DNA from: Heterobasidion occidentale
Lineage: Eukaryota > Basidiomycota > Agaricomycetes > Russulales > Bondarzewiaceae
Assembly: GCA_039111635.1 (NCBI GenBank)
Contig: JBCAQO010000004.1
Location: 2,480,001-2,544,000, forward strand
Length of the DNA stretch: 64,000 bases
Direction: 5' to 3'
The notes below the pieces were generated by a model, which ran no database searches, was not told where the DNA came from, and worked only from the letters and a program-made list of their open reading frames with translations. Below are positions 11,345 to 21,066 of this stretch, one piece after another; the first letter of the stretch is position 1; the number at the start of each line of letters is the position of its first letter. Position numbers and translations under genes: made by a program.

Positions 11345-11529
11345 GTACGTAGCGTAATGTGCAGACTCAAAGTCATATGCTGTCGAGTCTGTAGAACATG
11401 GCCACTACTGTTCTGTCTCGCAGACTTGCTGACCATTGAGTCTTTGGTTCTTCCCTTAATACGCACTTTTACCATTCCCACAACTTGATCTTCATGCATA
11501 TGAGCCGGTTCATATTGAAATGAGTGGCT

Positions 11530-11612
11530 ACGTATCAATCCTATGGTGTTGAGTCTAATGGCTGTACATTAATTCTATGCTGACTGTAATGGCTGTATAT
11601 GAATCCTATGGT
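11530..11612 (+). repeat. Short tandem repeat, about 48-bp unit
   Basis: AATGGCTGTA-type units followed by (T/C)CTATGGTGT or a similar sequence recur near 11535, 11555 and 11589, in the space between the convergent SUMO-protease and GRF-like genes. Confidence 0.5.
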
Positions 11613-11635
11613 GTCAACGCTTTGGTACTAATTTT

Positions 11636-12649
11636 CTAGAGTTCTGTAGCTTGCTCCTCATCGGTATCTCCCCCTTGATTATCTGAATCTGTGGTGAGAT
11701 CAATTACTTCCAACGGGCATTCGTGGTGAGCGAAGGCCCGACGGGTCGTGATCAATCGACAGGAGCACTTCACAAAGAATTTGGAAAAGGCCTCTTCGGA
11801 AACACCTGGATAAATGTTCGTGTCCATCTGTCGAAGGAGGTCATACAACGGGTTTGGTCGATATTGAGTAGAGACACGGCGCCTTTGCACAAGGCGGAGA
11901 AGTGGGTTTTCGTTCGAGGTTACATCTGAAATGGTGAGTGAGTTACACCTGAATGTCAAACAGGTACTGACACTCACCGATTTGTGCGTGAGTGCGTTTC
12001 AGAGGCATTGGAAAGGGGTTCAGGGGGACATATCCTGCTTCGCTAAAGTGTAGCACTGGTCGTGGGCGCGCTTCGGTTGCCTCTGCGTGGGAGTCAATTC
12101 TAGACCTAGAGATTGATCTCGAGGTGCTCACCACGAGGCGCGTACATATGCACTGGACAACCAATACGTTGGTAGGCATGCTCGAGGCGAACTTGTGAGA
12201 TTGGTAAGTCGTGTGTATTCACGCTCATTGGATGGGGACTGACCTATATATCCACACACTCCATGTGCGCATCGAGCAATGTATTGACCATGGAAAGGAC
12301 CCGACGTTGCAAGATACATAGCTGCCTCCGTGAACACCGGTGGTCCGTTTCTCTCGAGCAAGGGGCACAAACAACACGGCCCGAGAAATCTATTCGTCAG
12401 GCGGTGTTTCCTCAGAGACGAAGGCACGACACGGTCCCCCTCCCTTAAGCTTACGGGCCTGCATTGTGCGTCAGACATTTCAAATTTTTGAGGTGACAAG
12501 ACCCACCACTTCCATGGAATCATCTCCCCTGTTTGAATGTCGTACTGAAAAACCGCGTTGTCAGATCCCCGAACCTTGTCCAGGTATCGGCGATGACGAG
12601 AAGGGATGGAGATGACCAGTGATTCGCGAGTTAAAGGTTGGGACGACAT
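11636..12649 (-). CDS. GRF-zinc-finger-like protein with C-terminal SIM-like motif
   Basis: Starts at ATG 12649 (MSSQPLTRESLVIS). Residues about 95-140 hold CCLCPLLE, GPFHGQYIARC and HGVCGYI, a C-x-C...C...C-G-Y pattern with a GPFHG.YI.RC core, which resembles GRF zinc fingers (single-strand nucleic-acid binding). After the donor near 12245 the frame VRLEHAYQRIGCPVHMYAPR is convincing; the exon 12120-11980 follows (HFSEAGYVPLNPFPMPLK). A last exon (about 11930-11636) begins DVTSNENPLLRLV after a CACCATTTCAG acceptor. The middle junction near 12125 is uncertain by one base. The C-terminus contains EVIDLTTDSD followed by an acidic tail, a textbook SUMO-interaction motif. It is convergent with, and about 290 bp from, the SUMO protease. 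Domain call by eye; no finger structure can be tested here. Confidence 0.5.
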
Positions 12650-12900
12650 GGCTAGGCAGTGCAGGATGAGATGGCCTTGAGCAGGTCAATGTCCTAAATA
12701 CCCTTGAGGGTCGCTTCGAATTGGCTTGGATACCCGAAGCCCGACCTTCCTCCTCCTACCCGAGGTGACTCGCTCTGACTCCCACTGACTTTCTGACTCA
12801 CCATAGTTTATGACTCGTTCGCTTGCTCGCTCGTTAAAAACTTTGGACGCGATACCAGGTCCCACGCCCGTTTTCTCATCGACGCACCGTTCTTACTTCC

Positions 12901-14360
12901 ATGCCTGAGGACCACTCTCTTGGTGATAAACGTCAGCCTAGTGCTCTTCAACTAGGCCCCAGGAAAAGGCCGTAAGCACTACTTTGCCTCGCCTGCCTGG
13001 GCGACCTCTGACCCTCCGCAAGGTGTCTCACAGATCCGCTTGTTCATCACGGTCGTCATTTTGGACGGACTGTACACGCTCTTTGCAACGTCCAGTCTAT
13101 AATCACACGTGGTCTTCTTAGAATGGGAGAGCTGGCTGAGGAGCCTGAGTCCTTGACATATGAGTGAGCCGTTCCTATCTAAGGCCAACTCGCTGAATCA
13201 ATCATTCTTGTCATGCACTGCGTGTTTCATTGTTTGATAGGCAGAGGCGGGAGTACAAGGTTTATGAAGAATTACTTCGGATGGTCCCCCATCTTGAAGA
13301 GCGCCTACAGGAAGGCTCTGACGAGGAGATCATGCACATAGGGGAACTAGTAAGTGTGACCGCATCACCTTGAGTGTGGCTATTTAACGGTAGGGCAGAT
13401 TCAAAAAGGGGTGTCTAGCGCTAGATCGGACGATACAAAGAGTATGAAAGGCCCTATCCTCGATTGGATCACTCCTCGAGGCCAATCCCTTATTCCGCCA
13501 CTCTCCCGTAACATGAAATCAGATCGGGGCTTTCGCCATGAACAGACAGGAGCGCTGCTTTGCCCTGCAGGATGGATTGGTCGAATCCTGAGTAAGATCA
13601 AATAATCTCATTTTTTCCCGTTCATCTCACTCGAACAGTATCAAACGGAAATTGCGAGACGGTGAAATGCTTATTCCAGGAGACCAGTGGCCCATTTTTC
13701 TATATGCTGGTTATCGGTACGATTCTGATGACCCATGGAAGGGGCTTTTCAAGAGCCAGCTGCTCGTCTCAGTATGTTTCTATCTGGTACTTTCGACGAA
13801 CTCGCATGCTGATGTTCATAGGCCTATAAGCACGTGTTTACATCTCCAAGTTCAGTGGAAAAGGATGCGAGGGCCACAAGGTCTGGGAACGCGCGGATTC
13901 ACGGTATGAAATGCGTCACACCGGCATCGATCGCTTACATTGCCACGCAGGTAGCTGTTAAGAGACCCCTTCGCATGTTGCTTCTGATTCCCCTTTCTAG
14001 GCTCGATTTTCCTCTCGTCGTCAGCTGTATTTTCTCGAACAGATACTGTCACCGACTCAGAGCGTTTCTTCAATAGTGTATTGGAATTGTTTGAGGATGT
14101 GGAGGAAAAGGAGGAAGTTGACGCGCTATTATTATGGTGGAACTGGTACGTATCTCAAAGTATCTTCGACCCTTTCTGACATTCTTTGAAGTCAGATTTT
14201 CCCAGTTTTTCTTCAGCTCACCCCGCAGCATCAACCAACAGTGCGCTGGCCAAGATCAGAGAAGAAGGGCTCAGAGAAAAGCGGCTGAGGCGAGGAAGGA
14301 TCCTATCTCAAGGGAGCCTACCGTTGAGGAACGTACTAGACGTCGGGCAGTATAATATGC
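12901..14360 (+). pseudogene. DUF6698-type multicopy Agaricomycete protein, frame-disrupted copy
   Basis: Begins MPEDHSLGDKRQ at 12901. Exons then read DPLVHHGRHFGRTVHALC, LLRMGELAEEPESLTY, MVPHLEERLQEGSDEEIM, GPILDWITPRG, GDQWPIFLYAGYRYDSDDPW, AYKHVFTSPSSVEKDARATR, GNARIHGMKCVTPASIAYIA and DTVTDSERFFNSVLELFEDV. This order is that of a high-copy family of unknown function in mushroom genomes that I associate with Pfam DUF6698; the name is from memory. Introns are short and canonical. Three frame breaks occur: near 13568 (CPAG to MDWSNPE), near 14010 (RFS to LSSSAVF) and near 14201 (IFP to SFSSAH). Each is restored by one extra base in a short run. It could be a recent pseudogene or an intact gene with assembly errors. 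The 3' end beyond SALAKIRE is not fixed. Confidence 0.6.
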
Positions 14361-14661
14361 TTTTCACGGTATCAATGCCTATCATCTGTCGCTTCATCTT
14401 GTGTGCAGAAGGGACTATATCTTTCCTTCCAATGATAGTAGCTTCTGCAATCATCATAATTAGTTACAATAGTAGATATCCTCGCTAGACGTTGCTATTT
14501 CTTAATCATTTGAACAATTAATGTGTCAAGCCTGACCGGACTCCATCATATGTCCAGGTCTTGATAATCGCAGTCAATCGTGCGGCTTTCTTACTGCATT
14601 TCGCAATCATTTTGCTTCTGATTCATTTTTACTCACATTCAGACTCAGTATCGCGCTGATG

Positions 14662-15100
14662 TTGCGCGATCAAGTCTGGACGAACATTGTCACTCTCGCA
14701 TGTGTTGGCCGTGAACGTCAGTCTGGCAAGGATTGTCGGCACCGGCAACTCCATTGTTAATTATAAAGGTAGGCTTTGTTGCTGACAATTCGGCTTTCTT
14801 ATTGACCTTTGCGAAGCCCTTCTCCCTGATGTAGGTTGATCTTATGTAAAACTCTTGCATGTATTGGCTGTTGCGCGATCAAGTCTGGACAAACATCGTC
14901 ACTCTCGCATGTGTTGGCCGTGAACGTCAGTCTGGCAAGGATTGTCGGCACCGGCAACTCCATCGTTAATTATAAAGGTAGGCTCTATTGCTGACAATTC
15001 GGCTTTCTTATTGACCTTTACGAAACCCTTCTCCCTGATGTAGGTTGATCTTATCTAAAATTCTTGCATGTGTTGGCCGAGAACATCAGTCTGACAAAGA
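14662..15100 (+). repeat. 209-bp direct tandem repeat, two copies plus a partial third
   Basis: Copy 1 begins TTGCGCGATCAAGTCTGGAC at 14662, and copy 2 begins with the same sequence at 14871. They differ at only a handful of positions across 209 bp. A third, partial unit (GTGTTGGCCGAGAACATCAG...) resumes near 15070 at an internal offset and fades by about 15100. There are no long frames inside. Such unit length and identity suggest recent unequal crossing-over. Confidence 0.85.
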
Positions 15101-15790
15101 TAATAGCCTTCGCAAATCCCGCCGTCTATTACAATGATTGGTACTACTTTGAATCACATAACATTCTTGTTGGCTGTCTCGAGGGCTGTCCCTCCGATGC
15201 ATGTGCATCAACCTTGAACCATGGCTATATTTCCTCCATTTCTTGACATTTGCTGTCAACCTGTTGTTGATGGAGAGTTTCACCAACATCACCGGGCATT
15301 ACTTGACTAGATACTTGTGCTGTGTACCCAGAAGTATGATTGATATGTCACTCTTATATCTTTAATCTTTTGCTTACCAGAGGTCATCGGTGTTGCATTC
15401 CTGCTCATCTTCACCTTCTAATCCCATATCTGATATTCTTTGTGAAGTTCGGGAAGCCTGAGGGATGTTGTGGTATCTACCAACCGTGCCGCCTCATGTA
15501 TGGCTTGCCCGTACGATGTAAAAGTATTGGATATATTATGGTTATTACATAGCTTATATTACTTTATATAAGAATGTCATTTCGCTGCCAATTTCCCGAT
15601 GGATGGTGTTGGGATCCTTGTCAATAGGTGAGTCATTTTGCTGTGTAAGTGCCTCGGAAGTTGCCGAAGCGCGTTTCCTCAACAATCCCAGTGACAGCCA
15701 GGAGATCGCACATCGAGTTCCTTTTCAGAGGTAATCCATCTTATCTGACATTCGCGAGTAGGCCACAATGACGACTTTTATGCAGATTTA
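15100..15790. other. No supported gene
   Basis: AT-richer sequence. Only short frames without recognisable motifs are present. A first exon of the formyltransferase gene that begins near 15830 may lie in here. Confidence 0.3.
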
Positions 15791-15813
15791 TTGATTTGTT
15801 TGGCGTGCACCAG

Positions 15814-17480
15814 ACACGCCACTTCCTGCGATCCATTTCTACACAGTCCTCCAAGAGCCGCCTTCGCGTCGTCAGAGCTTGGAATGTCGACAACGCGTGT
15901 CGGTTTCATAGCAGCAGTATAAGAAACGCTCCGGAGCCCTTTGAGATACTATTCTTGGGCCGCGATGAGTTCTCCTGCATAGTCTTAGAACAGCTGTACG
16001 GGGCAAGAGGTACGTGTCGCCTTCGCTATTCTTGTCTTCCATGGCTCTCGCCCATCTCGGCGTTGTTCAACGCTCCGTCATCTCGTCGCACAATCATTCT
16101 TCTGCTACGCGTGCTGGACCTCAGTGACACGCATCGAAAGCTCAACTGTACAGCCGAGCTCGATGCCATCTGCGTGATCTCGCCACGATTTTCCCTGTAT
16201 CTTGTTGGGCGAACAGCATTCGATTTCGCAGCGAAGAGACGCTGACAAAAAAAGAAAGACGTTTGGCAACAGATCTCCATCGCGACGCATCCGGACGCAA
16301 AGGCTGTACGCCGAGCGACGCTGCACACTGTCTGTGAGTGGCCAACGCATGTCAACCGTTATCCTCATAGCAGTCCTTAATCTGTGTTCAGCTCCACTGA
16401 AGCTACTCGGTCAGGAACTGGGCCTGTCTGTAAATCATATCCCGGAAGACAAGGCCGACTTCAAGCAGTGGCAGGTACATCCATCTCTCCTGGGGCTTGC
16501 CTGCGAATTCTCATGAAGCCGTTGGTACCTGTCCGCGAATGAAGCCCCCAGCGCCGTTCAATCGACCTCCCGCCGGCACTTCCAATCACCTGCTCGTTAC
16601 GGCTTCCTTTGGCCGCATTCTTCCCGATCCGTTTTTGAACCTCTTCGCGCCTTCCCATCGTCTGAATGTTCACCCCTCCCTCCTCCCTGCATACCGCGGA
16701 GCAGCGCCTATTCAGCACGTAATCATAAATGGAGAGAAAGAGACCGGCGTGTGTGTCCTCGGGATGGTGGAATTGAGCAAAGGCCTCGACTCAGGCGATA
16801 TTTGGGGGAAGAAGACGGTGGTCAGTCATACTTCACTCGACCGTTTGGTCGATGGACGATCGTGCTGAATGTGATCTTGTGTGCAGTCGATCCCAGAGGG
16901 CTCGTCGTACGGCTCACTGCGCGATACGCTCGCACGTGAAGGTGGTTCTCTATTAGTTTCCGTCCTCCGCGACATGCTCGCCAACAAGGTGAGGGCGAGC
17001 CAGAGCTTGTATATCCGGATTCGTGTATAATTTCCCTCATCCTCTCAGGCTTCTTCCATTCCACAAGCAGTCGATCCCGCCCGTCCTCGCGCTAGCATGA
17101 TCACCAATGATACCGCGCACGTCGACTTTGCCACGCAGACGGCAGACGTCATCGCACGCATCGATCGCGCCATCTCCCACCAGCGCGAGCTCAAAGCCTA
17201 CATCCCGCGCAACGAACGCTCGATCAAGCTCCAAGACTGCAGCGTCCTCGAGCCGTCCACGCTCCGGCAAGGATTTGTGCTGCCTGAGACGCCTGGGGCG
17301 GCGCGGTTCGATGCCGCGACGAAGACGATGCTCGTGCGGTGTGCGGGCGGGACCGTGTTGAGCGTTTCGAAGCTGAAGATGCAGAGTCGTCCGTTGTTGC
17401 TCGCGAAGGACTGGTGGAACGGGACGAAAGAGTGGAGAGAAGAGGATGGTAGCATTCTGCTTACACACCTTGAGCTTTGA
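15814..17480 (+). CDS. FMT1: Mitochondrial methionyl-tRNA formyltransferase
   Basis: Transfers a formyl group from 10-formyl-THF to initiator Met-tRNA in the mitochondrion. The exon at about 15814-16010 encodes a basic presequence-like stretch (RHFLRSISTQSSKSRLRV) and FEILFLGRDEFSCIVLEQLY. Further exons read DVWQQISIATHPDAKAVRR, PLKLLGQELGLSVNHIPED and LLVTASFGRILPDPFLN. Then come the signature LNVHPSLLPAYRGAAPIQ (catalytic Asn and His) and LSKGLDSGDIWGKK (Asp). The C-terminal OB-like part ends HLEL at 17480. About five introns have GT-AG ends. No in-frame ATG precedes the first recognised exon, because the frame is blocked by TGA near 15770, so the start codon must lie on an upstream exon or has been lost. 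Otherwise the frame is clean. Convergent with the hydrolase gene. Confidence 0.85.
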
Positions 17481-17730
17481 GCTTCGATCTTTGACTTACC
17501 TTGTAGTCCACTCACCCTAACTCCGTTGCAGTAAGAGAGAATATTTTGGGTAAACTCGATGCTCCTCATCACTTCCGTACAATAGAGCTTGGCGCAGTAC
17601 TCTCTATGTCGCTCTGGCGTTACCGTGGATGTATATGAGCTATTCATATTCCAAATGGCACTGTTCTCGTACATACGGCATCTATGATAAATGGCGCACA
17701 CCTAGATCTCGACACACAACCTCCTCCATG

Positions 17731-19193
17731 CTAGGATGTCCAATTTCCATTGGCGTTGGCAAGTCTCTGCTTACCCTCTCGGAACACCCTCTCCAGCAAC
17801 TCGTTGAAACGATCAACCCATTGTAGATGTAACGCATGGCCCGTGCCTTCCCATACCACTAGCTCTGCCTCAGGCATATCTCGTTTCAAGTATCGTGAGT
17901 TCATTGGCTTAACGAGGTGATCTTTATCCCCCGTCACAATTAGGACCTTGGGAATGGACGAGGTGATCTTTTGAAGGCGGGCACTGTCCACGTGGTGCAA
18001 CAAGCCGGCATACATCTGAGAAAGCCCGCCGAGTGGATGCTGTGGGCGTGTCATCAAGATGCGGTGGCGGTATAGCTGTACATGAGAAACGAAGGTCAAT
18101 CGAAGAATGACCAAGTAGTGATCGAAAGCTTGCGATTCGCTTCTTTTGAAAATACCTACACCTGTCTGAATCTCACGATTGGTTCGACCCTCGGGGTCGT
18201 CTTCGGCCTTCTGAGCCAGCCATTCTTGAGGGAAAACCATATCGAGGAGAAGAGGCAATTTCTTCTCCGCATCCGCGATCAGAAACAGTCTAAAGGGAGG
18301 ACCAATGAGATGTCACTGTTCATCCCCTTCATGATTGGAAAATATGAACGCACCTACCCAACGAGGCAACACCTTTCCACTGGTGAGATGGAATAGGATG
18401 TTAGCTCTCGAAGGCAGATCGAGATTTAGCATGCCTGCTTACTGGAGGGAAATTGTACCATGGTAGTCCACCCGGCGTCGTAACGGCAAGCGTAAGTGAG
18501 ATAATGCGATCGGGGATGCGTGTGGATAGCTCTGAACCATTTGGCGCCGATTCAGTGGGAGGGCAATGTTTCAATACAGTAAACCAGGACACGACCTTGA
18601 GCAATCATCCCCCTCCCAATGAGATTCCTACAACATGTAAGTCGCGTGTCTCGGTCCAGCCGATATAGTCAAGCAATACAATGACATCCTCTGCCATACC
18701 GCTCGTGCTGTTTGATAGATGGGATACGCAGTGACACCATGCCTCGCAGTATGTCGTGCATGAAAAGGACGTACGAGTATGGCCCTCGAGGTCGTCCACT
18801 GTTCCCGACGCCTCTGTTGTCGAAAACTAGAATTGTGTGGTTCGGTGAGCGCCCAAAATGGTTCACTTGCATGGCCCACGAGAAGGACGTGCTGTTCAAT
18901 CTGTCCCAAGCCAAACAACTAGTCTCAATATACATCTTGTTCATGCATATCGATAGGACGTACCCCATGATAAATACAACCTTCTCTGGGCCAGAGCCAT
19001 GCTGCTCAAAGTAGAGCGAATGGCTCTCAAGAGGTTCCTGCTGGTGCCTGATCTTCGTGACAGGGCAAAGGCCCTTTCGAGTGCATGTCGCGGGGTCAAA
19101 TATCGTGCGTAGCCCTTCCACGGCCTCTTCTTTCACGTCTGGAGTCGTTTCACCTGTTGTAGGCGTCCTGTGGCGCAGTTCAGAGTCTGTCAT
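17731..19193 (-). CDS. Alpha/beta hydrolase
   Basis: Starts MTDSELRHRTPTTG at 19193. The N-terminal part reads HGSGPEKVVFIMG, intron, LNSTSFSWAMQVNHFG and HTILVFDNRGVGNSG. After a 61-nt intron it reads STSGMAEDVIVLLDYIGW and the nucleophile elbow VVGISLGGGMIAQ (Ser). Later exons give IPDRIISLTLAVTTPGG, LLLDMVFPQEWLAQ, then VLIVTGDKDHLVKP (Asp) and GTGHALHLQWVDRF (His). All three catalytic residues are present in the usual order. The stop is at 17731. The substrate cannot be told from sequence; lipase/esterase-like alpha/beta hydrolases in fungi share this layout. No signal peptide is seen. The gene is divergent from the galactonate-dehydratase-like gene. Confidence 0.8.
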
Positions 19194-19379
19194 GGTGGTA
19201 GTTTCGGGTGGAGCTGGTAGTAATCAAATGCTATGTCGGAATGTCCTTCCACGGCCTCGCTTCGGTCCGTTGCTCATCCACCTGATGGCCTCTCCTGACG
19301 CACATTCGCATCCCCAACAAACATAAAAGAACCAGCTTAGAATGCGGACCAGCCAGTGTCCTTCTGCAACCCCAGACTC
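19194..19379. promoter_or_regulatory. Shared upstream region of divergent hydrolase and dehydratase genes
   Basis: Only 186 bp separate the two start codons, so regulatory elements are probably shared. No clear TATA box or named binding site was recognised. Confidence 0.4.
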
Positions 19380-21066
19380 ATGATGTCGTTGCAAACCAAG
19401 CAAGCGAATTATATTTCCAAGATCGAGGTGAGTACTAGCGAGGGGAAGCTTCCGACTGGTTACCAACGATGCGCTTCGTCCTCCTGATCATCCCGTGCCC
19501 CTCCTCACCAGCTCTTTCGTCTGCCCCCACGCTGGCTCTTCGTCCGTGTTGAAACCGCCGATGGACATTTGGGATGGGGAGAAGCGACACTTGAAGGGCA
19601 CACGGAAGCAGTAGAAGGTGCTCTTGAAGATCTCAAAGAGCGATTTATGGGATGGGACGCAGATGGAATTGAGGACATCTGGCAGCATGCATACCGGGCT
19701 CGATTCTATCGCGGTGGCCCTGTTCTCATGGTGCGCTTCATTGTGCTGCATGATCTCCCTCATCCGGTCTGATCTGTCTATGGTAGTCTGCACTGTCTGG
19801 TCTGGATATTGCACTCTGGGACATCAAAGGCAAGAAGCTCGGAGTGCCTATCTGGCAGCTGCTTGGTGGCAAAGTGCGCGATCGTGTCAAAGTCTATGGG
19901 TGGATCGGCGGGGATAAGCCGAGCGATGTGTATGAGGGAGCGAAGGCTCGCAGAGAGCAAGGCTTCACTGCCGTAAAGATGAATGGGACAGGTGCTGATC
20001 CTCCTTTCCCGCTTTTTCTTGCATGTAAGTGAAACTGATTGCTCTGATTGTGCAGAGTCTGTCGCATGGATTGATTCTCCTACTGTACTTACTGATGCGG
20101 TCGAGCGCGTTAAGAGCGTGCGCAGCCTGGGCATGGACGTGGGTGTGGACTTCCATGGTCGCCTGCACAAGGGAATGGCCAGGCAACTCGCGAAATTACT
20201 AGAACCGCACCAGCCGATGTTCATAGAAGGTGAGATCCGGATTGACGCTCGAGCATTGCCATTTCGTCTGTCTGCGGTCTCATGCCGAAACGCCCCCTTT
20301 TGTTTTCAGAGCCGCTCCTTCCAACCCAGCCAGAGGAAATTGCAGACCTTGCACAGCAAATCTCGACGCCCATTGCTCTGGGTGAGCGACTTTACACTCG
20401 CATGGACTTTCGTCCCTATCTGGAGCGCCGTGCTATCGACATTGCACAACCCGATGTCAGTTTTTTCTTGCTTCGCTGCGCCACAAACACCGATTTTCAT
20501 TCCCCGCACAGGTTTCACACTGTGGAGGCATCAGTGAGCTGCGGCGGATCGCCGCTGACGGAAGCATACGATGTTGCACTGGCTCCACACTGTCCTATAG
20601 GGCCTATCGCATTAGCCGCCTGCATTCAGGTCGCTCTTCACGCGCCCAACTGTGAGTTTCCTGAACCCACGCATACTTCTAGATCACATGAGTTGACGGT
20701 GATCCGCCACAGTCATTATTCAGGAAATGAGCTGGCAGGTTCGTGACCGGTGCTCTCGTTCTTCGCATCAGCTTATGCAGGTTCCGGAACCAGATACACT
20801 ACAATCAAGGCGCAGACCTCTCCACTTATCTATCCGACTCGTCCGTGTTCGCCGTCAAAGACGGACATTTTGAGGCTTTTGCAGGGTCAGTTAGCATCCA
20901 TTGTGACCGTTTGGAGTTCGTTCTCGATACAAAATCTTCAGGTCCAGGATTAGGTATTGAAATTAACGAGGCTCTTGTACGAGAGACATCAGAAAAATAC
21001 AAGAATGAGAAGGCTTGGAGGAACCAAGTCTGGAGGGGCCCAGATGGAACCCAACGGGAGTGGTAG
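19380..21066 (+). CDS. D-galactonate dehydratase-like enzyme, enolase superfamily
   Basis: Predicted acid-sugar dehydratase of the mandelate racemase/galactonate dehydratase group. ATG 19380; eight to nine exons with clean GT-AG introns. Seen in order: [76 protein letters not shown]. The first metal-ligand strand [11 protein letters not shown] follows (Asp plus His), then [13 protein letters not shown] (Glu), [14 protein letters not shown] (Glu) and [14 protein letters not shown] (His). It ends [16 protein letters not shown] and GPDGTQREW at 21066. One frame break lies at 20551-20560 (RIAA to [14 protein letters not shown]), where two bases are missing or one is extra relative to the family pattern. 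All catalytic residues flank the break intact. Function beyond acid-sugar dehydration is inferred. Confidence 0.82.
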
